From the NCBI RefSeq assembly GCF_000259195.1, contig NZ_JH650762.1, positions 191,141 through 242,048 of the forward strand: 50,908 bases of DNA, given 5' to 3'. How positions within the stretch are numbered: the first letter of the stretch is position 1; the number at the start of each line of letters is the position of its first letter. Below are positions 35,981 through 45,490 of the stretch, piece by piece. The notes under the pieces are model-generated. The model searched no databases. It was given only the letters and a program-made list of their open reading frames with translations, and was not told the DNA's origin. A program made the position numbers and the translations under genes. Source of the DNA: Pseudomonas donghuensis. Lineage in GTDB: Bacteria > Pseudomonadota > Gammaproteobacteria > Pseudomonadales > Pseudomonadaceae.

Positions 35981-38035
35981 TCAGACCAGCTTCAGGGCGG
36001 TGAGCAACAGGTCGATCAGCTTGATCCCGGCGAACGGCACGATCAGCCCGCCCAGGCCATAGATCAGCAGGTTGCGACGCAGCAGGTGGGCGGCGCTGGC
36101 GGCCTGCACCCGCACCCCGCGCAGGGCCAGCGGGATCAGCACGACGATGATCAGGGCATTGAAGACGATTGCCGAGAGGATCGCGCTCTGCGGGCTGCTC
36201 AGGTGCATCAGGTTGAGCACGCCCAGTTGCGGGTAGATCGCCGCGAACAAGGCCGGGAGGATGGCGAAGTACTTGGCTACGTCGTTGGCAATCGAGAAGG
36301 TGGTCAACGCACCACGGGTCACCAGCAACTCCTTGCCGACCTGGACCACATCCAGCAGCTTGGTCGGGTCGCTGTCCAGGTCGACCATGTTGGCTGCCTC
36401 GCGGGCTGCCTGGGTGCCGTCGTTCATGGCCATGCCGACATCGGCCTGGGCCAGCGCCGGGGCATCGTTGGCGCCGTCACCGCACATGGCCACCAGACGG
36501 CCGTCGTTCTGTTCCTGGCGGATGCGCGCCAGCTTCTTCTCCGGGGTGGCTTCGGCGAGCACGTCATCGACCCCGGCTTCGGCGGCAATCGCCGCAGCGG
36601 TCAGCGGGTTGTCGCCGGTGACCATCACCGTGCGGATGCCCAGCTTGCGCAGCTCGGCAAAGCGCTCGCGGATGCCCGGCTTGACCACGTCCTTGAGGTG
36701 GATCACGCCGAGCAGGCGCTTGTCGAGGCACACCAGCAGCGGCGTGCCACCGCTCTGGGCAATCTTGTCCACTTCCCGGGCCAATGACGCCGGCATTTCC
36801 AGGCGTTGCATGCCGACGAAGGCCAGCACCGAGTCCACCGCGCCCTTGCGATAGCGACGTTGCTGATAGTCGATGCCGGACAGCCGGGTTTCGGCGCTGA
36901 AGGCCACGGGCGTGAGCTGATCGGCAGTCGGTTCGGTGAAATCATGCAACTGGCGCAGGTACTCGACAATCGACTTGCCTTCGGCAGTGTCGTCGGCCAG
37001 CGACGCCAGCAAGGCGCCCTCGCCCAACTCCCGCGCGGTAACGCCGGGCGCCGCATGCAGGGCGCTGCAGCGGCGGTTGCCGAAGGTGATGGTGCCGGTC
37101 TTGTCGAGCATCAGCACATGCACATCACCGGCAGCCTCTACCGCACGACCGGAGCGGGCGATCACATTCAGGCGCACCAGGCGGTCCATGCCCGCGATAC
37201 CGATGGCCGACAACAGGCCGCCGATGGTGGTCGGGATCAAGGTCACCAGCAGCGCCACCAGGAACACCAGCGGGATGCTGCCACCGGCAAAATGGGCGAA
37301 CGGCTGCAGGGTCACCACGACCACCAGAAAGATCAGGGTCAGGCCGATCAGCAGGATGTCCAGGGCGATCTCGTTGGGAGTCTTCTGCCGTTTGGCGCCT
37401 TCGACCAGGGCGATCATGCGGTCCAGGGTCGACTCGCCGGGGTTGCTGGTGATGCTGATCAGCAACCAGTCGGAGACCAGCCGGGTGTTGCCGGTGACCG
37501 CCGAACGATCACCGCCGGACTCGCGGATTACCGGCGCGGATTCACCGGTAATCGCCGCCTCGTTGACCGCGGCGATACCTTCAAGCACCTCGCCGTCGCC
37601 AGGGATCATCTCCCCGGCCGAGACCTTGACCACATCGCCCTTGCGCAGGCTGGTGGCCGGGACAATCTCGAAGCTGCCCGAGGCCGTACGGCGACGGGCA
37701 CTGAGGCCCTGGCTGCCGGCCTTGAGGCTGTCGGCGCGGGCCTTGCCACGGCCCTCGGCGAGGGCTTCGGCGAAGTTGGCAAACAGCACCGTGAACCACA
37801 GCCACAGGGCGATCTGCAACGCCACGCCAGTGGGCACGCGGCTGTCAGGCAGCAAACACAGCAAGGTGGTGAAGATCGCGGTCAGTTCCACCACCAGCAT
37901 CACCGGCGAGCGCTTGAGTTGGCGCGGGTCGAGCTTGACGAAGGCCTGTACCAGCGCCGGGCGCCACAGGGCGGCAACGGTGGTGCGCGCAGCTTCGGCG
38001 GCCTGCACCTTTACTTCGGGAATCGGCATATTCAT
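35981..38035 (-). CDS. kdpB: KdpB catalytic P-type ATPase
   Basis: P-type ATPase subunit of 684 residues that hydrolyses ATP for K+ uptake. Visible are the actuator-domain [16 protein letters not shown] (about 162), the phosphorylation motif [14 protein letters not shown] (Asp about 308), the nucleotide domain, and the hinge [21 protein letters not shown] plus [18 protein letters not shown] (about 515-535). Seven or so membrane helices. GAGGAACAACTG precedes the ATG. It lies between kdpA and kdpC with short gaps. Confidence 0.96.
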   Translation of the reverse strand: MNMPIPEVKVQAAEAARTTVAALWRPALVQAFVKLDPRQLKRSPVMLVVELTAIFTTLLCLLPDSRVPTGVALQIALWLWFTVLFANFAEALAEGRGKARADSLKAGSQGLSARRRTASGSFEIVPATSLRKGDVVKVSAGEMIPGDGEVLEGIAAVNEAAITGESAPVIRESGGDRSAVTGNTRLVSDWLLISITSNPGESTLDRMIALVEGAKRQKTPNEIALDILLIGLTLIFLVVVVTLQPFAHFAGGSIPLVFLVALLVTLIPTTIGGLLSAIGIAGMDRLVRLNVIARSGRAVEAAGDVHVLMLDKTGTITFGNRRCSALHAAPGVTARELGEGALLASLADDTAEGKSIVEYLRQLHDFTEPTADQLTPVAFSAETRLSGIDYQQRRYRKGAVDSVLAFVGMQRLEMPASLAREVDKIAQSGGTPLLVCLDKRLLGVIHLKDVVKPGIRERFAELRKLGIRTVMVTGDNPLTAAAIAAEAGVDDVLAEATPEKKLARIRQEQNDGRLVAMCGDGANDAPALAQADVGMAMNDGTQAAREAANMVDLDSDPTKLLDVVQVGKELLVTRGALTTFSIANDVAKYFAILPALFAAIYPQLGVLNLMHLSSPQSAILSAIVFNALIIVVLIPLALRGVRVQAASAAHLLRRNLLIYGLGGLIVPFAGIKLIDLLLTALKLV

Positions 38036-38045
38036 CAGTTGTTCC

Positions 38046-39740
38046 TCACAAGCCCAGGCTCAGGTATTCGGTCACCGGCCCCAGGGCCAGGGCCGGCAGG
38101 AAGGTCAGGCCACCGACCAGCAGGATGGTCACCACCAGCAAGGTGACGAACAGCGGGCCGTGGGTCGGGAAGCTGTTCTGCCCCACCGGTGCGGACTTTT
38201 TCAGTGCCAGGCTGCCAGCCAGGGCCAGCACCGGCAGGATGTAGCCGAAGCGGCCGATCAGCATGCCCAGGCCGATCATCACGTTGTGGAAGGTGGTGTT
38301 GGCACCCAGGCCGGCGAATGCCGAACCGTTGTTGGCGCTGGCCGAGGTGTAGGCATACAGCAGTTGGCTGAAGCCATGGGCACCGGGGTTGCTGATCGCT
38401 GCCGCAGGTCCCGGCAGGCTGGCTGCCAGGGCGCCGAGCACCAGCACGCCGACCGGCATCACCAGCAAGGTCGCCACCAGCAATTGCACTTCCCGCGCCT
38501 GCAGTTTCTTGCCCAGGTATTCCGGGGTGCGGCCAATCATCAGGCCGGCGAGGAACACGGCGATCAACACGTTGAGCAGCATGCCGTAGAGCCCGGCACC
38601 AACGCCGCCGAAGATCACCTCGCCGACCATCATGTTGACCAGCGCAACCATGCCACTGAGCGGGTTGAGGCTGTCGTGCATGTTGTTCACCGAGCCGTTG
38701 GAGGCGGCGGTGGTGGTCACCGTCCAGAGCACGCTGGCAGTGGTGCCGAAACGGCTTTCCTTGCCTTCCAGCGGCGCGCTCTGTTCAACCAGCGGGCTGC
38801 TCAGCGCCGGGTTGGCCTGGTGCTCGCTCCACAGCGCGGTGCCGCCACCGATCAAGAACAACGCGAGCATGCCGGCGATGATCGCCCGGCTCTGGCGCAT
38901 GTCCTTGACGTAATGGCCAAAGGTGAACACCAGGGCCACCGGGATGAGGATGATCGAAGCCACCTCGAACAGGTTGCTCCAGGCCGTCGGGTTCTCGAAC
39001 GGGTGCGCCGAGTTGACGCCGAAGAAGCCGCCGCCGTTGGTGCCCAGTTGCTTGATCGCGATCTGGCTGGCGGCCGGGCCCAGCGGGATGGTCTGGTCGG
39101 CGCCCTGCAAGGTCAGTGCATGCACGTAATCGGCGAAGGTCTGCGGCACGCCCTGCCATACCAGCAGCAAGGCCAGCACCAGGCACAGCGGCAACAGGCC
39201 GTAAAGCGTGGCGCGGGTCATGTCGACCCAGAAGTTGCCCAGGGTCTTGGCCGAGCGACGGGCGATGCCGCGGCACAGCGCGACCAGCACCGCCAGGCCG
39301 GTGGCGGCGCTGACAAAGTTCTGCACGGTCAGGCCGAGCATCTGGCTCAGGTAACTGACCGAAGCCTCACCGCTGTAGGACTGCCAGTTGGTGTTGGTGA
39401 CAAAGCTCACCGCGGTGTTGAATGCCAGCGACCACTCCTGCCCCGCCAGGTGCTGCGGGTTGAGCGGCAGGTAGCCTTGCAACTGCAGCACCGTGAACAC
39501 CAGCACGAAGCCGGCGAGGTTGAAGGCCAGCAGGGCCAGGGTGTATTGCTGCCAGCTCTGCTCCTTGTTCGCGTCGACCCCGGCCAGCCGGTAGCAGCCA
39601 CGCTCGAGCGGCCCGAGCAGTGTCGACAGCCAGGTACGCTGGCCCTCCATCACCTTGAAATAGAAACGCCCGAGCAAGGGTGCCGGGAGCAGTACCAGCG
39701 CAAAGAACGCCAGCAGCAACACGTAATCGTAACTGTGCAT
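38046..39740 (-). CDS. kdpA: KdpA potassium-channel subunit
   Basis: Membrane protein of 564 residues with about ten helices and four selectivity-filter repeats: [45 protein letters not shown] and [11 protein letters not shown]. It binds and conducts K+ in the KdpFABC complex. AGGAGCGACC, lying over the kdpF stop codon, serves as its ribosome site, so kdpF and kdpA are coupled. Length and motifs are complete. Confidence 0.96.
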   Translation of the reverse strand: MHSYDYVLLLAFFALVLLPAPLLGRFYFKVMEGQRTWLSTLLGPLERGCYRLAGVDANKEQSWQQYTLALLAFNLAGFVLVFTVLQLQGYLPLNPQHLAGQEWSLAFNTAVSFVTNTNWQSYSGEASVSYLSQMLGLTVQNFVSAATGLAVLVALCRGIARRSAKTLGNFWVDMTRATLYGLLPLCLVLALLLVWQGVPQTFADYVHALTLQGADQTIPLGPAASQIAIKQLGTNGGGFFGVNSAHPFENPTAWSNLFEVASIILIPVALVFTFGHYVKDMRQSRAIIAGMLALFLIGGGTALWSEHQANPALSSPLVEQSAPLEGKESRFGTTASVLWTVTTTAASNGSVNNMHDSLNPLSGMVALVNMMVGEVIFGGVGAGLYGMLLNVLIAVFLAGLMIGRTPEYLGKKLQAREVQLLVATLLVMPVGVLVLGALAASLPGPAAAISNPGAHGFSQLLYAYTSASANNGSAFAGLGANTTFHNVMIGLGMLIGRFGYILPVLALAGSLALKKSAPVGQNSFPTHGPLFVTLLVVTILLVGGLTFLPALALGPVTEYLSLGL

Positions 39741-39748
39741 GGTCGCTC

Positions 39749-39838
39749 CTAGCCCCGATCGGCGCGCAGCAGCACGACCAGCAGGTAGATCATCAAGGCC
39801 ACTGCCAACAGCAGTGACACCCCGTCCAGAATGCTCAT
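39749..39838 (-). CDS. kdpF: KdpF small stabilising subunit
   Basis: A 29-residue single-helix protein reading [20 protein letters not shown] and then VVLLRADRG. This is the expected KdpF length and pattern; the peptide stabilises the KdpFABC complex in the membrane. The start follows CGGAGAGTTTTC. First gene of the operon, eight bases before kdpA. Confidence 0.9.
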   Translation of the reverse strand: MSILDGVSLLLAVALMIYLLVVLLRADRG

Positions 39839-39926
39839 GAAAACTCTCCGTCCTTACGGCACGCGCCGCTGACGGTCATTGTCGGCAGAGTGGCTGTAAA
39901 GGGACGAGACCAAGAGCCCGGGGCGG

Positions 39927-39944
39927 GCATAAAGAATGCGTAAA
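39927..39944 (-). promoter_or_regulatory. Putative KdpE-binding direct repeat
   Basis: Read on the minus strand: TTTACGC-ATTC-TTTATGC, two 7-bp near-identical repeats spaced 11 bp, one helical turn, as OmpR-family regulators prefer. It lies about 90 bp upstream of kdpF and resembles the T-rich E. coli kdpF operator. The region between it and kdpF holds the promoter; I cannot place the hexamers with confidence. Confidence 0.45.
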
Positions 39945-39956
39945 TAACGCCGCCCA

Positions 39957-40068
39957 CCTGTAGGAGCGGGCTTGCACCGCGATGAGGCCAGTACTGTCAG
40001 TAGATCCGGCGTCGCCTGGGTTGCGACCGCTGCGCGCTCGATCGCGGGGCAAGGCCCGCTCCCACAGA
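39957..40068. repeat. REP pair with wide spacer
   Basis: CTGTAGGAGCGGGCTTGCAC element (39959 onward) and an inverted partner ATCGCGGGGCAAGGCCCGCT (40041 onward) about 55 bp apart, between the kdp promoter and the end of the GGDEF-EAL gene. Confidence 0.8.
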
Positions 40069-40078
40069 AGGCCCGCGC

Positions 40079-41767
40079 CTACAGGGGTCTCCACTCAAGA
40101 GGCTGCTGGTAATTGGCAACCCAGTCGACCACCTGCTCGGCCGGCATTGGCCGGGCGATGCAGTAGCCCTGGGCGATGTCGCAACCCAGGCCCATCAGCA
40201 ACTGACCATGCTCGACCGTCTCCAGGCCCTCGGCGATCACCTGGCGGCCAAAAGCCCGGGCCAGACCGATCACGGCGCGGGTCAGGGCCAGGTCGTCCTG
40301 GTCGTGGAGGATGTCGCGGACGAACGACTTGTCGATCTTGATGGTGCGCGTCGGCAGGCGCTTGAGGTAACTGAGCGACGAATAGCCGGTGCCAAAATCA
40401 TCCAGCGAGAATTGCACGCCCAGGCGCTGGCAGGCCTCCAGGCACTGGCTGACGCGCTGGATATTTTCAATCGCCACCGACTCGACGATCTCCAGGTCGA
40501 GCATCGCCGGTGCGACGGCCGGATGACGGTTCAGCGACAACTGCAGGCGCTCGACAAAGTCGTCACGCTGCACATGGCGGGCAGCAATATTGACGCTGAC
40601 CGGCCATTGATACCCCAGCGCTTGCCATCGCTGCATCTGGTTCATGGCCTGGTCGATGACCCATTCGCCGATCTCGACGATCAGGTCGGTCTGTTCGACC
40701 TGCGGCAGGAAGTCAGCGGGCATCACCAGCCCCTTGCCCGGGTGCTGCCAACGCAGCAGTGCTTCAAAGCCGATCACCGCGCCGTTGTGCATGTTGACCT
40801 TGGGTTGGTAATGCAGGCACAGCTCGCCCATGTACAAGGCCTGGCGCAGGCGCGCCACGGTCTGGTGGGTGGCCTTGACCTCCCGGTCGAGCGACACGTC
40901 GAACAGGTGGAAGCGATTGCGCCCACTCTGCTTGGCCACGTACAGGGCCTGGTCGGCGTGGCGCACCAGGGTGTCGGTGTCCTCGTTGTCCTGAGGGAAC
41001 AAGGTCACGCCGATACTGGCGCTGACGCGGATATCCTGGTCGCGGATCTGGTACGGCGCTGCTATCGCGATCAGCACCCGGTCGAGCGCCGCCTGCAAAT
41101 GCGCAGGGTTCTGCACATGGCGCAGGATCAGCACGAACTCGTCGCCCGACAACCGCGCCACGGCATCGCCGCCGCGCAAGATGCCCTTCAGGCGCGTGGC
41201 CACTTCGACCAGCAGAAGATCGCCGCTGGCATGCCCGTAGCCGTCGTTGACCGCCTTGAAGCCATCCAGATCGAGCATGCACACCGCCAGCGGAATGTCC
41301 TCGTTGCGCGAGTACTCCAGGGCCTGGTTGAGCAGGTCGGACAGATAAGCGCGATTGGGCAGGCCGGTGAGTACATCGTGGCCCACGCGCCATTGCAGGG
41401 TATGCAACAACTGGCGCTTCTCGGTGACATCGAAGCGGATCGAAACGTACTTGCGCACCTGGCCGCTGCCCGGGTCGATCAGCGGCACCATGGTGCTGTC
41501 GACCCAGTACAACGAGCCGTCCTTGGCACGGTTGCAGATCTCGCCCTTCCAGACCCTGCCGGCGACCAGCGCGCGCCACATGTCGACGAAAAATTCCGGC
41601 CCGTGCAGGCCGGAGTTGAGGATCCGGTGATTGGCCCCGAGCAGTTCCTCGCGGCTGTAGCCGGAGATGCTGCAGAACTGCTCGTTGACGTAAGTGATCC
41701 GGCCACTGAGGTCGGTTTCGGAAAAGATCGCGGCGGCATCGACGGCCGTGCGGTAGTTATCGTCCAT
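40079..41767 (-). CDS. PAS-GGDEF-EAL cyclic di-GMP enzyme
   Basis: Soluble signalling protein of 562 residues. PAS domain about 5-130 (ITYVNEQFCSISGYSREELLG, with the PAC stretch VRKYVSIRFDVTEKR), GGDEF domain about 135-295 whose active-site loop reads SGDEF instead of GGDEF, and EAL domain about 305-555 with FEALLRW, the metal-binding LDLEIVES and DDFGTGYSSL intact. Phosphodiesterase activity is therefore likely; cyclase activity is uncertain because of the first-Gly change. It starts 22 bases after the aerotaxis receptor gene with AGAGGAATTC. From memory, P. putida has a comparable co-transcribed receptor and dual c-di-GMP enzyme that tunes motility. Confidence 0.9.
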   Translation of the reverse strand: MDDNYRTAVDAAAIFSETDLSGRITYVNEQFCSISGYSREELLGANHRILNSGLHGPEFFVDMWRALVAGRVWKGEICNRAKDGSLYWVDSTMVPLIDPGSGQVRKYVSIRFDVTEKRQLLHTLQWRVGHDVLTGLPNRAYLSDLLNQALEYSRNEDIPLAVCMLDLDGFKAVNDGYGHASGDLLLVEVATRLKGILRGGDAVARLSGDEFVLILRHVQNPAHLQAALDRVLIAIAAPYQIRDQDIRVSASIGVTLFPQDNEDTDTLVRHADQALYVAKQSGRNRFHLFDVSLDREVKATHQTVARLRQALYMGELCLHYQPKVNMHNGAVIGFEALLRWQHPGKGLVMPADFLPQVEQTDLIVEIGEWVIDQAMNQMQRWQALGYQWPVSVNIAARHVQRDDFVERLQLSLNRHPAVAPAMLDLEIVESVAIENIQRVSQCLEACQRLGVQFSLDDFGTGYSSLSYLKRLPTRTIKIDKSFVRDILHDQDDLALTRAVIGLARAFGRQVIAEGLETVEHGQLLMGLGCDIAQGYCIARPMPAEQVVDWVANYQQPLEWRPL

Positions 41768-41789
41768 GAATTCCTCTGCGCCCTGGTGG

Positions 41790-43355
41790 CTAGCGGTTGA
41801 AGCGCTCGACCAGGGCCCGCAGGCCCGAAGAAATGCTTTGCAGCTCGGCGCCACGGCTGGCCGCGGCATTGGCGTTGCGCGCGGTGGCCTGCACCGTGCT
41901 GGCAACGTTGTTGATCTGCTCGCTGACTTCTTCGGCCACCGAGGATTGTTCTTGCGAGGCGGCGGCCATCTGCTGGCTCATGTCGCTGATGCGCTCGACG
42001 GCGGCACGAATGCCCTGCAAGGCGCGTTGCGCCTCCAGCACCTGGGCCACGCCCTGCTCGGCCTCGTTGATACCGAGGCTGGCGATACTCACCGCCTCGT
42101 CGGCACCGCTGCGCAGGTTCTCGATGATGCCCTGGATCTGCACGGTCGACTGCCGGGTCTTGGCCGCCAGGGCGCGAACCTCGTCGGCGACCACGGCAAA
42201 ACCACGGCCCTGCTCGCCCGCGCGGGCCGCTTCAATGGCGGCGTTGAGCGCCAGCAGGTTGGTTTGCTCGGCAATCGCGCGGATCACTTCAGCGGCGAGC
42301 ATGATGTCCTGGGTCTGCCCGGCCAGGTGGGTGACCGCCTGGTTGATCTGGCTGACGGTATTGGCCAGCAACTGGATGGCCTCGCGGCTGGTGCCAGCGA
42401 CCTGGCTGCCCTGCTCGGCCAGTTGGTTGGCGGTCTGCGCCTGGACTGCGGTTTGCTGCACATGCTCGGCCACCTCGCCGATGGACGCAGCCATTTCGGT
42501 CATGGCGGTGGCGGTCATGTCGGTTTCCGCGCGCTGTTCCAGCAACGCGGTTTCGGTGTTCCTGGACAGACGACTGGAGTCGCTGGCGGCTTCGGCCATC
42601 TGCGTGGCCAGGTCGCTCAGGCGGGTGAGCGCGGTCTTGAGCCGCGCTTCTTCGCTGATCAGGATCATCTGCAATTGTGCTGCCGAGCCCAGTTGATCGC
42701 TGTAGGTCAGGGCGCTGATCGGGTCGGCAAAGGTGTGATTCGAGCACGCCACGATCTGCCCAAGCTGGCGGCCCAAGCGGCTGTGGGCCCAAAGGCCGAT
42801 CAGCCCGAACAGGCCAAGGGTAATGCCCTGGCCCGGCCAGCCCGGCAGCGCCTGGTTGGCGGCCACCGCCACTGCACCGGCCGCCAATGGCAGGCTCATC
42901 ACCTGGCTCAGTTGGGCCAGGCGGCGGCCGGCCGACACCGCAGGCTTGCCTTCACGCAACCGCGCATACAGTTCCTCGGCCCGGCGCACCTGCTCGCGGG
43001 TCGGCTTGACCCGCACCGATTCGTAGCCGACCAGGTGGCCGTCTTCGAGGATCGGCGTGACATAGGCGCTGACCCAGTAGAAGTTACCGTTCTTGCAGCG
43101 GTTCTTGACGATCCCCATCCAGCTCTGGCCAGCCTTGAGGTACTGCCACATCAGCGCGAACACCGCTGGCGGCATGTCCGGGTGGCGGACCAGATTGTGC
43201 GGGCTGCCGATCAGCTCGGCCTGGCTGAAACCGCTCATGGCGGCGAATTCGGCGTTGCAGTAGGTGATATTACTGGCGGTGTCGGTAGCGGAAATAAGCC
43301 GCTGGTCCTCGCCGAAAGTCTGCTCGACCGAGGTGACCGGCATGTTGAGACGCAC
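41790..43355 (-). CDS. aer: Aer-type PAS chemoreceptor (aerotaxis)
   Basis: Receptor of 521 residues. N-terminal PAS domain (about 10-120: [49 protein letters not shown]), which in Aer holds FAD and senses redox state, a short membrane anchor (about 150-190) with no periplasmic domain, then the methyl-accepting hairpin with tip [19 protein letters not shown] (about 380). A GTG start is used: GGAG lies 7 bases ahead and [14 protein letters not shown] aligns with Aer N-termini; an ATG four codons later has no ribosome site. Operon with the c-di-GMP enzyme downstream. The 266-bp gap before the XRE gene must contain both promoters; I see no clear sigma-28 site. Confidence 0.88.
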   Translation of the reverse strand: MRLNMPVTSVEQTFGEDQRLISATDTASNITYCNAEFAAMSGFSQAELIGSPHNLVRHPDMPPAVFALMWQYLKAGQSWMGIVKNRCKNGNFYWVSAYVTPILEDGHLVGYESVRVKPTREQVRRAEELYARLREGKPAVSAGRRLAQLSQVMSLPLAAGAVAVAANQALPGWPGQGITLGLFGLIGLWAHSRLGRQLGQIVACSNHTFADPISALTYSDQLGSAAQLQMILISEEARLKTALTRLSDLATQMAEAASDSSRLSRNTETALLEQRAETDMTATAMTEMAASIGEVAEHVQQTAVQAQTANQLAEQGSQVAGTSREAIQLLANTVSQINQAVTHLAGQTQDIMLAAEVIRAIAEQTNLLALNAAIEAARAGEQGRGFAVVADEVRALAAKTRQSTVQIQGIIENLRSGADEAVSIASLGINEAEQGVAQVLEAQRALQGIRAAVERISDMSQQMAAASQEQSSVAEEVSEQINNVASTVQATARNANAAASRGAELQSISSGLRALVERFNR

Positions 43356-43621
43356 GATAAAACTCCATTTGCTGTGGTCTGCCAGGTTGTCCTGTGCAGC
43401 GCACGAACCATTCGTCCGACATCGAGATCAGCCTTCTGCCGAGGTGCTTTGCTGAATACTCTCAGCCTGCTGCCCCCGGTTGAAACTCGATGGCTTTTGG
43501 CCTGTCCAAACCGGTAATTCTACGAATTACATCACATTATGCAAATAAAGGTGATGAATCGTGGCGTTGCCTAATGCGCATAGATATCGTTAAGTTCTTG
43601 ATTCTAAATGGGAATTAAGCG

Positions 43622-43936
43622 ATGACAAATTCAAGTTTGGGTTCGGCCATCAGACGTTACCGCAAGGTAGCCGGGCTCACTCAGGCTGAACTTGGCGAGA
43701 AAACCGGTTTTGACCCCAAGACCATCAGTCGCTTCGAAACCGGCACCTACACCCCCAGCGTGGAAGCCCTGTCGACCTTCTCCGAGGCGCTGGGGATCAA
43801 ACTCAAAGCCTTCTTCGCAGACGAGGACGACGAAGATGAGCAACGTGCCTACCTCTTCGGCGTCATCCATAAGGCCCCTTCCCAGGACCTGGGAAAGCTG
43901 ATCGCGGCGGTAGACCTGGCCTTGTCCAAGCCTTAG
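43622..43936 (+). CDS. Small XRE-family transcriptional regulator
   Basis: Protein of 104 residues. The helix-turn-helix lies at about 7-62 (LGSAIRRYRKVAGLTQAELGEKTGFDPKTISRFETGTYTPSVEALSTFSEALG), followed by an acidic patch ADEDDEDEQ and a helical C-terminus. No effector domain. Unlike phage repressors there is no peptidase region. Targets unknown. It marks the last core-looking gene before the low-GC accessory region and is closed by a strong terminator. Confidence 0.85.
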   Translation: MTNSSLGSAIRRYRKVAGLTQAELGEKTGFDPKTISRFETGTYTPSVEALSTFSEALGIKLKAFFADEDDEDEQRAYLFGVIHKAPSQDLGKLIAAVDLALSKP

Positions 43937-43950
43937 TCCCGGCAACACGG

Positions 43951-43984
43951 AAAAAGCGGCAGGTTGAACCTGCCGCTTTTTTTT
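43951..43984 (+). terminator. Terminator of the XRE gene
   Basis: AAAAAGCGGCAGGTT-GAACCTGCCGCTTTTTTTT: 10-bp stem GCGGCAGGTT/AACCTGCCGC with an A-run before it and eight T residues after. Confidence 0.95.
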
Positions 43985-45227
43985 GCCCGGGTATTGCACC
44001 AACTGGTCAGACCGGTAAAGCCAATTCTCACCCACTCAACCGAAAACCCCTTGAATTTGCATTCGAAACGATTTTATTTGCAGCACTTTTAGATCTCTAG
44101 CTATGAGGTAAAGACTGGTATGACCGGACCGAACGAGGAAATTCGGGCTTAACAGCTTTTTGCGTCCCAAGCGATCGACTGAATTTTCAACAAAACCAAG
44201 TACGGAGCGATTGGGTTGACACTCGGGTCACACCAAGAGGGCTTCTGACGTGCAACAACCAGTTTTTACTGGTCTGACCGGTACTGTCTCATTAGTCAGG
44301 CTGTTCGCTATTTGGAGGAAACGGTAGGCCTGTGCAGCCCTTGGCAGCGATGGCGATGGTGCTCAACACCATCAGAGCTCATCTTGTCGGACATGCTGTA
44401 CCGACCCTGGTCATTGGAGGGGCGGAAAAGCGGTTGAGTTTTGAAGTTTATGACCCAACTCGGGCGCGCCGAGCAAGGCGTACATGGCATGTGGCGCAGA
44501 GGTCGATGGACTCCTCTGTAGACCTTTTCCGTGTAATCGCCCGCCGGCACCTCTAAAAGGGCAATGCCGCCCTATTCGACAAAAGGGGCATCGGCTAACC
44601 GGTCAGCCACAAGCCGTCCCTCCAGGAGCGCTTGTCGAGCGATAAGACTGCCGCGAAGCATCAGCAAGACCTGGGCATAAGCATGGAGCAACACCCGACC
44701 CTTCGTGGGCGGGGTGAAGCGGCCGGGATCGTAGTTCCCGGGACCAGCCTGTCAAGAGTCGAGCTTTTGGCCCATCACCGTACCGGTAAGGTTGGTTCAG
44801 CGCATATATGTGTTAGGCCATCGCTTGCCTCGACAAGAGACTTCTTTCGATACACCTTTTTGTGCCCCTCCCGGACCACCACAATGCGGTCGATCAGCTC
44901 TCGATGTCCTTGAGCAGCTCGGCCTCCAGCTCGGCCAGGTCGTCGGCGCCGACCACGGACTTTTGCGTCGCGTGGCGAATGCCGCAGCGCTGCCCGTTCG
45001 TCAACGTCCCAGCCGATCAGCCGTTTAAATACGTGCTCGCCACACGCGGCGTGATGTCAACCCCGCATCTGCCGGCGATGGCAAGCGGGCTCCCAATGTC
45101 CGTTGCGATGTATTTGAGGAAATTCTTCAGCAGCCGATCGTAGGCTGCGGATGTTCGCCTGCGCATCCACAAGCGACCTCTGCGCGTTCTAGAGGGGTCT
45201 GAAGCGAGCCCTGCTATCATTTTGCCG
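43985..45227. other. Long region without an intact gene; decayed accessory DNA
   Basis: About 1.2 kb in which I find no complete gene. Two minus-strand stretches look like former coding sequence. One (44572-44751, 59 codons) reads GPGNYDPGRFTPPTKGRV and continues LLHAYAQVLLMLRGSL to ADAPFVE-stop, with no start codon. The other (44894-45016) ends VVGADDLAELEAELLKDIES-stop. Neither family is recognised. The region also carries three GntR-type palindromes and a minus-strand promoter-like TTGACA-16-TACGAT (44728-44755) overlapped by the inverted repeat CCGGGA-N7-TCCCGG (44723-44741). Open frames reported on the plus strand here lack convincing ribosome sites. Confidence 0.5.
44002..44282. promoter_or_regulatory. 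Three GntR/FadR-type operator-like palindromes
   Basis: ACTGGTCAGACCGGT (44002-44016), ACTGGTATGACCGGA (44114-44128) and ACTGGTCTGACCGGT (44268-44282): the same 15-bp sequence three times, differing only at the centre and last base. The TGGT-N3-ACC pattern is that of FadR-subfamily GntR regulators such as LldR and PdhR. No GntR gene and no intact regulated gene lies next to them, so they appear orphaned. Confidence 0.5.
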
Positions 45228-45272
45228 TTGATCAAATTTGAGTAAGGGCTTAGGATCACTATCACGAATCCT
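45228..45272 (+). promoter_or_regulatory. Putative promoter and operator of the toxin-antitoxin pair
   Basis: TTGATC (45228-45233), 17-bp spacer, TAGGAT (45251-45256), giving a moderate sigma-70 promoter. The inverted repeat AGGAT-N11-ATCCT (45252-45272) overlaps the -10 and start region, where an autoregulating antitoxin complex would bind. Confidence 0.4.
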
Positions 45273-45289
45273 TTACGGAGGAATACCAC

Positions 45290-45484
45290 ATGCTTATGTA
45301 CTTGGAACCGGGCAAGCTCACGTTCGGCCAGCTGAGCCACCTGAGTCAGCCGGCCAAACCGAAGCCGCGCGTCAAGAAAGGGACCCCACGCGACATCACT
45401 GTCGTCGTCAGGGAAGCCACCCGCATCGGCAATGAAGAGTTCACCCAGTTCGTTGCTACCGGCAAACTCCGGTCGACTAAGTGA
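45290..45484 (+). CDS. Short basic protein, putative antitoxin partner of the YafO-like toxin
   Basis: Protein of 64 residues beginning MLMYLEPGKLTFGQLSHLSQ, with a basic proline-rich centre (PAKPKPRVKKGTPRDI) and a C-terminal part TVVVREATRIGNEEFTQFV. I recognise no family; it is clearly not a YafN/Phd antitoxin, which is about 95 residues. It is inferred to be the antitoxin because it precedes the toxin gene by six bases, has a very strong ribosome site (GGAGG 8 bases before ATG), and sits behind a promoter with an inverted repeat. A second ATG two codons in is possible. Confidence 0.55.
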   Translation: MLMYLEPGKLTFGQLSHLSQPAKPKPRVKKGTPRDITVVVREATRIGNEEFTQFVATGKLRSTK

Positions 45485-45490
45485 GGCTTA

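Noticed and set aside
34415..39752. Very long plus-strand open frames (790 and 938 codons) opposite kdpA-kdpD
   Set aside because: They are antisense to the well-recognised kdp genes, have His/Gln/Arg-rich low-complexity translations and no ribosome sites.
44332..44556. Plus-strand frame beginning MQPLAAMAMVLNTI, slightly like a metal P-type ATPase end
   Set aside because: The likeness covers about a dozen residues and the rest does not fit. GGAGG lies 13 bases from the GTG, too far to decide.
44632..44913. Plus-strand 93-codon open frame in the gene-free region
   Set aside because: It is antisense to stretches with better coding character on the minus strand and matches no family; its ribosome site is not convincing.
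45017..45340. Minus-strand 107-codon open frame overlapping the toxin-antitoxin promoter
   Set aside because: Its first half is antisense to the antitoxin gene and its promoter, and its composition is not clearly coding. It may contain a remnant in its second half, but I cannot support a gene.
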